DNA of 9,364 nucleotides from Bacteroidia bacterium. Lineage in GTDB: Bacteria > Bacteroidota > Bacteroidia > Flavobacteriales > Flavobacteriaceae. The notes beneath the pieces were generated by a model. It worked only from the letters and a program-made list of their open reading frames with translations. It had not been told where the DNA came from and made no database searches. Positions 1 to 6,821 of this stretch are shown here, piece by piece. The stretch is from the NCBI GenBank assembly GCA_018679315.1, contig JAHHLF010000193.1, forward strand, positions 1 through 9,364. The letters run 5' to 3'. The translations under genes were made by a program, and so were the position numbers. Numbering within the stretch: the first letter of the stretch is position 1; each line of letters opens with the position of its first letter.

Positions 1-32
1 AACATATCCGATTCGATGATTTCGGAGGATAA
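1..32 (+). CDS. nqrF: NqrF C-terminal end (Na+-translocating NADH:quinone reductase subunit F), partial
   Basis: Only the last nine full codons and the TAA stop (30-32) are in the window. The readable residues are HIRFDDFGG. The ending FDDFGG (or a close variant) is characteristic of NqrF, the FAD and 2Fe-2S subunit that takes electrons from NADH into the sodium-pumping Nqr complex in the inner membrane. The call rests on this short C-terminal signature plus context: an apbE gene, whose product flavinylates NqrB and NqrC, lies about 400 nt downstream on the same strand. The rest of the nqr operon should lie to the left of the window. The tail is short, so the call is good but not certain. Confidence 0.75.
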   Translation, partial: HIRFDDFGG

Positions 33-53
33 TCGCAAACGTTAACAATCAAG

Positions 54-82
54 AAAACCGATACTTCCATATCGGTTTTTTT
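54..82 (+). terminator. Rho-independent terminator after nqrF
   Basis: A perfect 10-bp stem (54-63 pairing with 70-79, arm AAAACCGATA) closes a 6-nt loop CTTCCA. The 3' arm runs into a 7-T tract (76-82). It starts 22 nt after the nqrF stop and ends only 10 nt before the ATG of the next gene. It therefore either ends the nqr transcript or reduces read-through into the downstream genes. The flanking A-tract means it could also work in the opposite direction. Confidence 0.8.
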
Positions 83-92
83 ATCTGTACTC

Positions 93-449
93 ATGAAAGC
101 GTTAACAGCACAAGAACTACATTACCTGGCCATGAATATCGTAGGACGCCAACTGGAGGCAGATGGCTATGAATTTATGGCGGTTAACAGCAAGTTGAAA
201 AAAAACCCACAATTCGTTTGTCTGAAGGATAAAGAGCTTCATTTCATTGTGGTCAGACCTGTTACCCATCCAAATGCCCCAGCTGATTACGATATTGGGC
301 TGATGGAGAAGATCAAATCTCACGCCTTAAAACAAGAGGCCCGCACTTATTTTGCCGGTGTGGGCCTGGCCAATGCACAGGATAATGCCTTGCCTCTATA
401 CCTTAATGAACCCTATCTTGTGGATTATGAAGGACTTATTGAAATATAA
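93..449 (+). CDS. Conserved small protein between nqrF and apbE, function unknown
   Basis: This is a soluble 118-aa protein with no signal peptide or membrane segment. I recall small proteins like this sitting between nqrF and apbE in Flavobacteriaceae, often labelled 'Na(+)-translocating NADH-quinone reductase subunit F'. That label would be wrong, since the protein has no ferredoxin or FAD/NAD domain. The start at 93 is chosen because the N-terminus (MKALTAQELHYLAMN) fits what I remember of such homologues. No clear Shine-Dalgarno precedes it. The core runs GYEFMAVNSKLKKNPQFV (about residues 25-42), then a beta strand ELHFIVVRP (48-56), then a helix and FAGVGLANA (87-95). This alternation faintly resembles a restriction-endonuclease-like fold without catalytic residues, which is inference only. 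Its 3' end overlaps apbE by 23 nt, so the two are probably translationally coupled and function in Nqr assembly or maturation. Confidence 0.8.
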   Translation: MKALTAQELHYLAMNIVGRQLEADGYEFMAVNSKLKKNPQFVCLKDKELHFIVVRPVTHPNAPADYDIGLMEKIKSHALKQEARTYFAGVGLANAQDNALPLYLNEPYLVDYEGLIEI

Positions 450-1449
450 ATCTACATGGATTAGTTTGCTTTTACTGGCATTGTTCTCCTGCCAGGAACA
501 AAACGAAGCTGTCTTTCACCAGTATGCCGGTGGAGCCTTAGGTACCAACTATAGCATCCTGTTTTTTGCTCAAGAGGATACCGATCTTCAAATAGAAATA
601 GATTCTACTTTCCAGCATATTAACGCCTCCATGTCTACCTATATTCCCGACTCTGATATTTCAAAGATCAATGCAGGATCTACTACGGTCAAGGTGGATG
701 AGATGTTTCAGGAAGTACTTGCACTATCAAAACGAATACATGCTGAAACGAACGGGTATTTTGATCCTACTGTGGGGATACTTGTAAATGCATGGGGTTT
801 CGGACCTGGGGAAATGCAAGTTTTGGATAGTACAAAAGTAGATAGCCTGTTGCACTATGTCGGCTTAGAGAAGATCAGCCTTATGGATGACCATATCATC
901 AAAAAAGAAGTTGAAGGGATACAGCTCGATTTTAACGCCATTGCTAAGGGATATGCCATAGACCGATTAGCCGTACTCCTCGAGGAAAACGGAATACAAG
1001 ATTTTCTTGTGGAAGTAGGAGGGGAGGTCGTGACTAAAGGGATAAACCGGAACAAACAGAAGGAATGGACTGTCGGGATCGATGATCCGCAGGTAGAATT
1101 CGGGCGCCGACTCAAGTTAGCGATTAGGTTAAAAGACAGGGCTATGGCTTCCTCAGGTAATTACAGGAAGTTTAGGATAGATTCGCTCACGGGGATGAAA
1201 TATGTGCATACTATAGATCCCAAAACGGGTTTTACAAAAAATTCGAATATGTTGGGAGCTACTGTGCTGGCTGGCAGCTGTGCAGAAGCTGATGGCTATG
1301 CAACCGCTTTTATGGCAATGCCTTTATCAGAGTCTATAACCTTTTTGACTGCGCATGAAGAGTTAGATGGATATTTGATTTATATAGATGCTGAAGGTGC
1401 CCTTAAGGAATTCAAGACTCCGGGATTTCAAGAATTGGTAGCGTACTAA
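427..1449 (+). CDS. apbE: FAD:protein FMN transferase, lipoprotein (ApbE family)
   Basis: ApbE uses FAD and Mg2+ to attach FMN covalently to a Thr/Ser of target proteins. Next to nqr genes the expected targets are NqrB and NqrC. The ATG at 427 is preferred over an upstream in-frame ATG at 352, because it gives a clean lipoprotein signal: MKDLLKYKST, a hydrophobic stretch, then lipobox LFSC with Cys22. The mature protein would be tethered on the periplasmic side of a membrane. The length of 340 aa is normal for the family. Visible family motifs are GALGTNYS (36-43), FDPTVG (112-117), DFNAIAKGYAID (168-179), EVGGE (196-200), ASSGNYRKF (241-249), HTIDPKTG (261-268) and CAEADGYATA (285-294), which includes the Asp expected to bind Mg2+ (D289). 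The gene overlaps the preceding small gene by 23 nt. Its TAA overlaps the stop of the convergent methyltransferase gene. Confidence 0.95.
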   Translation: MKDLLKYKSTWISLLLLALFSCQEQNEAVFHQYAGGALGTNYSILFFAQEDTDLQIEIDSTFQHINASMSTYIPDSDISKINAGSTTVKVDEMFQEVLALSKRIHAETNGYFDPTVGILVNAWGFGPGEMQVLDSTKVDSLLHYVGLEKISLMDDHIIKKEVEGIQLDFNAIAKGYAIDRLAVLLEENGIQDFLVEVGGEVVTKGINRNKQKEWTVGIDDPQVEFGRRLKLAIRLKDRAMASSGNYRKFRIDSLTGMKYVHTIDPKTGFTKNSNMLGATVLAGSCAEADGYATAFMAMPLSESITFLTAHEELDGYLIYIDAEGALKEFKTPGFQELVAY

Positions 1450-2213
1450 ATTTTACGCACAAGAGGGATAAGTTCTCCCTCAGCCAGTCCGTATCGCTCT
1501 ATGTCTTCAGGAGTAAAATCGGCAGTATAATTTATACCTTCTGCTTTAAACCCCACTTCTTCGAGTCGGTCGAAGTAATCCATACCGTAAATACGCACAT
1601 GGTCGTACTGCCCAAAAATTCGTGTTCGTTCTGCTTTATCGGTGATCGAATTGTCTTCAAAAGTCTCTTCCCTATGTAGGTCTTGTGGAATTTGGAAGAT
1701 ACCCCACCCTCCTGGCTTCATTACCCGATATAATTCTTTCATAGCTTGTGTATCATCCGGGATGTGCTCCAGTACATGATTGCAAAGAATAACATCAAAG
1801 GAATCATCTTCAAAAGGCAGATCACAGATATCTGCTTTGACCGTTGCCAGGGGTGAATGCAAGTCAGTACTTGTATACTCGAGATTCGGCAAAGATCTAA
1901 AACGCTTAAAAAAGGGCTGCTCCGGAGCTACATGGAGTAGCTTCTGTTGTGCCGAAAAAAAATCAGTTTCCCTTTGAAGATAAAGCCACAGCAATCGATG
2001 TCTTTCCAGTGACAAGGTAGATGGGCCTAGTACATTCTCGCGTTGTTTCTTATAACCATATGGAAGGAAATTCCTGAAGGTTTTCCCATCTATGGGGTCG
2101 ATATAATAAGTGCCCCGGAGCGCTAATGTAAGTAAGGGTCTGACCAGATAACTCAAGCGTATTAGCCAGGGCCGGGGTATAAGGTTGAGGATGAAGCCGG
2201 TTATTTTCTTCAT
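1446..2213 (-). CDS. Class I SAM-dependent methyltransferase (Methyltransf_11-like)
   Basis: A 255-aa protein predicted to transfer a methyl group from S-adenosylmethionine to an unknown substrate. The methyltransferase core starts near residue 91 with KLLHVAPEQPF, which takes the place of motif I but lacks the usual GxGxG glycines. The acidic strand-2 end is at STDLHS (115-120). It continues with KADICDLPFEDDSFDVILCN (126-145, motif II/III region), VLEHIPDD (147-154) and a post-motif ELYRVMKPGGWGIFQIP (160-176). The N-terminal about 80 residues are basic and hydrophobic (IPRPWLIRLSYLVRPLL) and could associate with the membrane or bind substrate. It is the last gene of the gpmI-map operon, 9 nt after map. 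An AGGAG lies only 2 nt before the ATG, too close to be a normal Shine-Dalgarno. The class is clear and the substrate unknown. Confidence 0.88.
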   Translation of the reverse strand: MKKITGFILNLIPRPWLIRLSYLVRPLLTLALRGTYYIDPIDGKTFRNFLPYGYKKQRENVLGPSTLSLERHRLLWLYLQRETDFFSAQQKLLHVAPEQPFFKRFRSLPNLEYTSTDLHSPLATVKADICDLPFEDDSFDVILCNHVLEHIPDDTQAMKELYRVMKPGGWGIFQIPQDLHREETFEDNSITDKAERTRIFGQYDHVRIYGMDYFDRLEEVGFKAEGINYTADFTPEDIERYGLAEGELIPLVRKI

Positions 2214-2222
2214 TGCTCCTAT

Positions 2223-3038
2223 TTACGCACTTTGCGTTGCTTGAAATTCATGCTCTTCATCTGATTTAATACCCAGGGCATCGTAGATATATTTAAAGGT
2301 AGACAGCAACTGAGGTTTCCCATTAATTAGGGCCACATTGTGTTCAAAGTGGGCGCTAGGTCTGCCATCTGCCGTGAGTATCGTCCAGCCATCATTAAGT
2401 TGTATGATCCTCTTTGTACCCATATTGATCATGGGTTCTATGGCGACAACTAGTCCTTCAACGAATTTCTTTCCACGCCCTCTCTTGCCATAATTAGGCA
2501 TTTCGGGCGCCTCATGTAATTTTTTCCCAAGCCCATGGCCTACTAATTCCCGCACTATGCCATACCCATGGCTCTCACAATATTGCTGAATTGCAAAACC
2601 AACATCACCAACCCGGTTGCCAAGCCTGAATTCCCGTATTCCGATATAGAGTGATTCTTTTGTTACCTGTAGTAATTTTTTAGTTTCCTCTACTATTTCC
2701 CCCACGGGGAAAGTATAGGCGTGATCGCCGTAATATCCGTTCATCAATACCCCACAATCTACCGAAATGATATCGCCTTCTTTTAAGGGTTCGTCTGTAG
2801 GAATGCCATGGACCACTTGTGCATTGGGACTCATATTGAGGGTATTCGGAAAATCATACATGCCAAGGAAACCTGGTTCTCCGCCATGATCTCGAATAAA
2901 ATCTTCGGCAAGTTTATCCAGATGAAGTGAGCTCACCCCTGGTTTGATCTCCGCAGCCAACATACCCAAGGTCTTAGATACCAATTGGGCACTTTGCCTC
3001 ATTAGTTCAATTTCTTCAGTGGTCTTTCCTTTAAGCAT
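2223..3038 (-). CDS. map: Methionine aminopeptidase, type I
   Basis: Removes the N-terminal methionine from nascent proteins in the cytoplasm; a dinuclear metal enzyme of the M24A (pita-bread) family. The ATG at 3036-3038 (271 aa, MLKGKTTEEIELM) is chosen because type I enzymes begin with this K-T-x-E-E-I-E-x-M segment a few residues in. A TTG twelve nt further upstream would add only four residues. With this start the five metal ligands are D94 (SVDCG), D105 (GDHAYTF), H168 (VGHGLG), E201 (AIEPM) and E232 (AHFEHN). The substrate-binding histidine is H77 in VVHGIP. The C-terminal extension FKYIYDALGIKSDEEHEF after the catalytic domain is, as I recall, typical of Bacteroidetes Map. The gene lies 14 nt after gpmI and 9 nt before the methyltransferase, so it is operonic. 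All key residues are present. Confidence 0.96.
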   Translation of the reverse strand: MLKGKTTEEIELMRQSAQLVSKTLGMLAAEIKPGVSSLHLDKLAEDFIRDHGGEPGFLGMYDFPNTLNMSPNAQVVHGIPTDEPLKEGDIISVDCGVLMNGYYGDHAYTFPVGEIVEETKKLLQVTKESLYIGIREFRLGNRVGDVGFAIQQYCESHGYGIVRELVGHGLGKKLHEAPEMPNYGKRGRGKKFVEGLVVAIEPMINMGTKRIIQLNDGWTILTADGRPSAHFEHNVALINGKPQLLSTFKYIYDALGIKSDEEHEFQATQSA

Positions 3039-3052
3039 ACGGATTGACAAAT

Positions 3053-4579
3053 TTATTGTTTAGATAGCAAAGATCGACCGGTCATTAATTCAGGTTGGTC
3101 TATTCCTAATAATTCGAGTATTGTGGGTGCAATATCGGCCAAAACACCGGCTCTTACAGTCGGATTATCCGGGTCGACTAAGATCAAGGGAACAGGATTC
3201 GTGGTATGAGCTGTATTCGGGCTTCCATCCGGATTGATCATTGTATCTGCATTTCCATGATCTGCTATGACAATAGTGGAGTAGCCGTGCTCCAATCCTT
3301 TTTCAATAATGGTCCTGGCGCATTGGTCTACGGTCTCAACCGCCTTGATAGCAGCCGACATTATTCCTGTGTGACCTACCATATCCGGATTGGCAAAATT
3401 CAGGCAGATGAAGGTCGCTTCTTCTTTCTCGAGTTCCGGGAGGATAGAATCGCGAATTTCGTAGGCACTCATCTCTGGTTTTAGGTCATAGGTGGCCACC
3501 TTCGGCGAAGGACAAAGGATGCGTTTTTCTCCGTGGAACGGTTCTTCTCTTCCCCCGTTAAAGAAGAATGTCACATGCGGATATTTTTCTGTCTCTGCAA
3601 TGCGTATTTGCGACATATTATTCTGAGCAAGAACTTCTCCCAGGGTTTGCTTTATATTTTCCTTTTCATATACTACATGAACGCCTTTATAGGTATCGTC
3701 ATAATTAGTCATGGTCACATAGTGGAGGTCCAGGGTATGCATGCCTTGCTCCGGCATATCCTTCTGACTTAGCACCTGGGTGAGTTCGCGACCGCGATCT
3801 GTTCTGAAATTAAAAAAGAATACCACATCTCCGTCTTTGATCTTGCCTACAGGGTCATTATTTGAATTTGTAGCAATTATTGGTTCTATGAATTCGTCTG
3901 TTACTCCGCCCTCATAACTCGCTTCTAGTGCTTCGATAATATTTTCTGTGCGAAGACCTTTGCCGTGCACCATGGCATCATATGCTTTTTTGACACGTTC
4001 CCATCTGTGGTCTCTGTCCATGGCAAAATACCTCCCGATGACAGAGGCGATCTGCGCCCCGGTAGCAATGCAGGTTGCTTGAAGGTCTTTGATAAAATCT
4101 CTTCCACTTCTTGGGTCTACATCCCTTCCATCGGTAAAGGCATGTACATACACTTCGGAAAGATCGGCTTCTCCTGCCGCTTCCAAAAGTCCTTTTAAAT
4201 GATCGATGTGGCTGTGAACCCCTCCATCACTTACCAGGCCTAAAAAATGTACAGCAGCATGATTTTGTCGGGCAAAGTCGAACGCTTCTTTTACCCTTTC
4301 CTCTTTATTAAGGGATTTTTCTTCTACAGCAATGTTGATCTTTACCAGATCCTGATAAACGATCCTTCCGGCCCCAAGATTCATATGGCCAACTTCGCTA
4401 TTGCCCATTTGCCCTTCCGGCAAACCTACATTGAGTCCGTCTGTTAGAAGATCTGCATTAGAATATTTATTGTATAAGCCATCTACAAAGGGTGTATTCC
4501 CCTGAGCAATAGCTGATACCTCCGGGTTTGGAGATTTACCCCAGCCATCGAGAATCATTAAGATCACTTTTTTCTGCAT
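3053..4579 (-). CDS. gpmI: 2,3-bisphosphoglycerate-independent phosphoglycerate mutase
   Basis: Interconverts 3- and 2-phosphoglycerate in glycolysis and gluconeogenesis; a cytoplasmic alkaline-phosphatase-superfamily enzyme with two Mn2+ ions. The length of 508 aa is normal. The phosphatase domain is split by the transferase insert. It opens with ILMILDGWG (metal ligand D11) and carries the phosphorylated serine S61 in GQMGNSEVGHMNLGAGR (56-72). The insert holds SDGGVHSHIDH (117-127), TDGRDVDPRSG (149-159), GRYFAMDRDHRWERV (182-196) and FNFRTDRGRE (256-265). The second metal set lies in NFANPDMVGHTG (394-405; D399, H403), IADHGNAD (438-445; D440, H441) and AHTTNPVP (457-464; H458). It is the first gene of a three-gene operon with map and a methyltransferase, and has a TATTTTTG element 22 nt upstream of the ATG. 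Nothing is missing. Confidence 0.97.
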   Translation of the reverse strand: MQKKVILMILDGWGKSPNPEVSAIAQGNTPFVDGLYNKYSNADLLTDGLNVGLPEGQMGNSEVGHMNLGAGRIVYQDLVKINIAVEEKSLNKEERVKEAFDFARQNHAAVHFLGLVSDGGVHSHIDHLKGLLEAAGEADLSEVYVHAFTDGRDVDPRSGRDFIKDLQATCIATGAQIASVIGRYFAMDRDHRWERVKKAYDAMVHGKGLRTENIIEALEASYEGGVTDEFIEPIIATNSNNDPVGKIKDGDVVFFFNFRTDRGRELTQVLSQKDMPEQGMHTLDLHYVTMTNYDDTYKGVHVVYEKENIKQTLGEVLAQNNMSQIRIAETEKYPHVTFFFNGGREEPFHGEKRILCPSPKVATYDLKPEMSAYEIRDSILPELEKEEATFICLNFANPDMVGHTGIMSAAIKAVETVDQCARTIIEKGLEHGYSTIVIADHGNADTMINPDGSPNTAHTTNPVPLILVDPDNPTVRAGVLADIAPTILELLGIDQPELMTGRSLLSKQ

Positions 4580-4600
4580 ATGTCGTCAATTAACGAAATG

Positions 4601-4608
4601 CAAAAATA
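4601..4608 (-). promoter_or_regulatory. -7 promoter element of the gpmI-map operon
   Basis: Read on the minus strand this is TATTTTTG, an exact match to the Bacteroidetes -7 consensus TAnnTTTG, 21 nt upstream of the gpmI ATG (4579). A start site about 7 nt further along would leave a leader of roughly 15 nt. I see no TTTG at the expected -33 spacing, so the element is a plausible but incomplete promoter. Confidence 0.5.
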
Positions 4609-5208
4609 GGAGTAAAAATTATGGATTGCTATGATTAACCCAAGCTTTGTAGGGATATTGGACTTTGAAAGGTGTTAAAGTTTCGTTAGAAAAGGGTAGA
4701 AACTGAAACAAACCTTAATAGCTTTCGTCTATTGGTATATAAGAAAAACTTATAATCATTGTAATAAGTTGATAAACAACAAGTAACAACACAATCAACA
4801 ACCAACAAATCGTTCCCTGGAGTTTATTTATCAATCAAAAAACGCTGACTTAACGGTCAGCGTTTTTCGTTTCCTCTATATAGTGTTCTCGTAAAAGAGG
4901 TAATTTGTATCCTTTAGAACTGAAAACCTGTGAAAACTCTGTATATAAATGCATATAAGAGAAGGGATAACATAGCAAGGCAAAAGAAAGTATACACTTT
5001 CAATATTGTCACCAGTAAACCTGGTTTACAGTCGTCGAATGCTTGGTAATAAAGGTTTTTAAAGAGTAATAGTGTTCCCATATAGTTTCAATTAAAAAAT
5101 TAATCTAAAGCTATAAGGGTTAAATCAGGGGCTTTGAAAGATTTGGAATAAAATCAAATATAGAAAAATAATTGAGAAACCCGCTAAAATATCGCTTATC
5201 TGCGCTAT
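4609..5208. other. AT-rich intergenic region without a protein gene
   Basis: Between the gpmI promoter and the M48 protease stop lie 600 nt with no convincing coding sequence; ATG-started frames give peptides of about 7-8 codons. Visible structure, left to right: an inverted repeat AACTTAT/ATAAGTT (4747-4753, 4764-4770); an A/C-rich stretch with repeated CAA triplets (about 4774-4808); the strong hairpin at 4838-4867; a perfect 6-bp hairpin GAAAGT-ATAC-ACTTTC (4986-5001); and a perfect GTAAAC-CTG-GTTTAC hairpin (5015-5029). No tRNA or known riboswitch pattern was recognised. The region may hold a small RNA or only the 3' UTR of the M48 gene. Confidence 0.6.
4838..4867. terminator. Strong bidirectional-looking hairpin terminator
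   Basis: A perfect 12-bp stem (4838-4849 with 4856-4867; core ACGCTGAC/GTCAGCGT) closes a 6-nt loop TTAACG. On the plus strand the stem ends in five T. On the minus strand it is followed by six T and then GATTG. It could end a minus-strand transcript from the M48 gene, whose stop lies about 340 nt away, or a plus-strand small RNA made from the same gap. No plus-strand protein gene precedes it. Confidence 0.75.
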
Positions 5209-5973
5209 TTACAGTCCTTTGTACTTTCTTATGGATTCTTTGATCTTTTGGATACGGTTCTCGGGGACGGGGTGTGTGCTTTGAAACTCAGGTACCCGGT
5301 TAGGTCCGGCAGCGGCTTTTAGGATCTTCATTACCTGGATCATTTCGTTTGGATCATAGCCCGATCGAAGCAAAAATAACACACCCAGATCATCACTTTC
5401 CAATTCGTCTCCGCGGCCATTTTTTAATAAAGTATTTTGCCCGATACTTCCGACTATTCCACCTGCATCGGCTCCAACGCTTGCGCCCATACTGACCGTC
5501 TTCCAAAACTGGCTATCGGCAATTCGTTCGGCAGAATGCCTACCGATCACATGTCCGATCTCATGTCCCAGGACACCTGCCAATTGTGCTTCATTTAATT
5601 GAGAGAATAGGGCATAGGTGATAAAGATCTGACCACCGGGTAAGGCAAAGGCGTTGATGGTTTGATCATCAGCCAGTAAATGGAATTCATATTTATATGG
5701 GGTTTCTCTTGCGATGCTGTTATCGACTAGTTTTTTGCCCACAAGATCTACGAATGCTTGAAGACGTTGATCCGGATAAAGTCCGCCGTGCTGCTGAGCT
5801 ATTTCCGGAGCACTTTGCAAACCAATGGCTATCTCCTGATCGGCAGTCATGTTAATGTTTTGAACTCTACCGGTATATGGGTTTTCTTCCTTGTTGTTAC
5901 AGCGTTGGATAAGAGCAAATGCCACAATGGCTAATCCTATAAGGATGCGAACTTTCCAGCTTCCTCTTCTCAT
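5209..5973 (-). CDS. M48 family zinc metalloprotease, membrane-anchored or exported
   Basis: A 254-aa periplasm-facing peptidase resembling the LoiP/BepA (YggG/YfgC) branch of M48, which takes part in envelope protein quality control. The N-terminus has basic residues and a hydrophobic segment (about 9-22, RILIGLAIVAFALIQ), then Cys25 preceded by Arg. That makes a poor lipobox, so a plain membrane anchor is as likely as a lipoprotein. The protease domain shows NAFALPGGQIFIT (107-119), the zinc motif HEIGH (137-141; H137, E138 catalytic, H141), the third ligand E192 in DELESDDLG (189-197), and the conserved STHPVPENRI (232-241). It lies 41 nt after the M15 peptidase gene on the same strand, so the two may share a transcript. 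Only a weak TAATTTG stands before it. The natural substrate is unknown. Confidence 0.92.
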   Translation of the reverse strand: MRRGSWKVRILIGLAIVAFALIQRCNNKEENPYTGRVQNINMTADQEIAIGLQSAPEIAQQHGGLYPDQRLQAFVDLVGKKLVDNSIARETPYKYEFHLLADDQTINAFALPGGQIFITYALFSQLNEAQLAGVLGHEIGHVIGRHSAERIADSQFWKTVSMGASVGADAGGIVGSIGQNTLLKNGRGDELESDDLGVLFLLRSGYDPNEMIQVMKILKAAAGPNRVPEFQSTHPVPENRIQKIKESIRKYKGL

Positions 5974-6014
5974 AATTTGCTAGCGTTTAAGAAGCATACA
6001 AATTACGAATTTCA

Positions 6015-6746
6015 CTATAAAAGTGCTGGATTGATATCTAAAATATTATCCTGAATGTAGGTTTTCATAAAACCTGTTGTACAGTTTTCAATACCGCGGA
6101 TATCTTCCTCTAACAATAATTCCATGATATTCTTTTTTCTAAACTGACTCAACATGGGAATAGATAAAGGGGCATAGCTGTAATGCCAGGGCTCATGCTT
6201 AAAGCCTCTTCTACCCGGTGTGTCTGTATACACTAAATGAAAATCGAACGAAGAAGCATAATTATCCATCCAGGCTTTGAGCTTGCCATATGGACCTTCC
6301 TCGCCAAATTTCTCAGGGACCAGAACATCTCCCTCAGCCGGCGCATTACCGTCAATGATGTCTATATCAGTGCCCCAGTGATGTCTGCTGGTTCCTGGGA
6401 TCGTAGAATATTCGATGATCTTATCGATTGCAGCTAAAGGCTCAAGACCCTCTTCTGTAAAGCGTTCATATTTACGTTCAAAAATGGCTTTTTGCCTGTC
6501 AAAATTCCTGAAGCTCGATACTATTTTTATCTCAATACCCTCTTTTCGTGCAGCATCTCTCATGTCTAAGAAAGCATGATAGGCCTCTTCCCGTAAATTG
6601 ATATCTTCTCCAAAAAGCTCTATATCAACTTTTCCCATCAATTCGAGTATTGTGAATTCTTCAGTCTGAGAAAATACAAGCGAAGGCAAGAATCCCGCAG
6701 CTGTTATCGTAAGTCCGGATTTAGTGAGGAAGGATCTTCGTTTCAT
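6015..6746 (-). CDS. Tat-exported M15 family (VanY-like) D-Ala-D-Ala carboxypeptidase
   Basis: A predicted zinc carboxypeptidase that trims D-Ala-D-Ala ends of peptidoglycan stem peptides in the periplasm. The frame opens further upstream (to 6815), but the ATG at 6744-6746 is chosen. It starts directly with a twin-arginine signal (MKRRSFLTKSG, then a hydrophobic stretch to about SLVFSQ), and the upstream extension would run through the promoter. The 243-aa protein carries the M15B pattern: SSFRNFDRQ (77-85), SRHHWGTDID (120-129), fitting SxHxxGxxxD with zinc ligands H122 and D129, and HEPWHYSY (184-191), with catalytic E185 and ligand H188. The C-terminal about 50 residues are extra to the core and end in DINPALL. 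It has its own promoter and is followed after 41 nt by the M48 protease. Substrate specificity (DD- or LD-) cannot be read from the sequence. Confidence 0.9.
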   Translation of the reverse strand: MKRRSFLTKSGLTITAAGFLPSLVFSQTEEFTILELMGKVDIELFGEDINLREEAYHAFLDMRDAARKEGIEIKIVSSFRNFDRQKAIFERKYERFTEEGLEPLAAIDKIIEYSTIPGTSRHHWGTDIDIIDGNAPAEGDVLVPEKFGEEGPYGKLKAWMDNYASSFDFHLVYTDTPGRRGFKHEPWHYSYAPLSIPMLSQFRKKNIMELLLEEDIRGIENCTTGFMKTYIQDNILDINPALL

Positions 6747-6784
6747 GTATGGATTTTGCTTTGGGAATATGGAGCAGTACAGAA

Positions 6785-6816
6785 CAAAAATAAGGCCAGA
6801 TTTAACACCGTGCAAA
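6785..6816 (-). promoter_or_regulatory. Bacteroidetes-type promoter for the M15-M48 pair
   Basis: On the minus strand TTTG (6813-6816) is followed after exactly 20 nt by TATTTTTG (6785-6792). This matches the -33 TTTG / -7 TAnnTTTG layout of Bacteroidetes sigma-ABfr promoters. The ATG of the M15 gene at 6746 would then have a leader of about 30 nt. The -33 box begins 5 nt after the stop codon of the upstream gene (6822), so transcription of the peptidase pair can be uncoupled from the surface-protein genes. Confidence 0.7.
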
Positions 6817-6821
6817 TAGTA

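Noticed and set aside
352..426. Longer apbE start at 352
   Set aside because: The extra 25 residues are rich in Trp, Met and Pro, overlap the upstream gene by 98 nt and bury the lipoprotein signal. The ATG at 427 gives a proper signal and lipobox.
3039..3050. TTG start of map at 3050
   Set aside because: It adds only four residues. The ATG at 3038 matches the usual N-terminus of type I methionine aminopeptidases.
3206..4447. Several plus-strand open frames inside gpmI
   Set aside because: They are shadows of a fully conserved enzyme gene, have no recognisable domain, and no promoter is visible.
4986..5029. Two small perfect hairpins as terminators or operators
   Set aside because: Stems are only 6 bp without a T-tract, in AT-rich DNA where such repeats arise easily. 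They are mentioned only as part of the intergenic description.
6747..6815. Upstream extension of the M15 peptidase to 6815
   Set aside because: It would put the twin-arginine signal inside the protein, and the extension would cover the TTTG-N20-TATTTTTG promoter.
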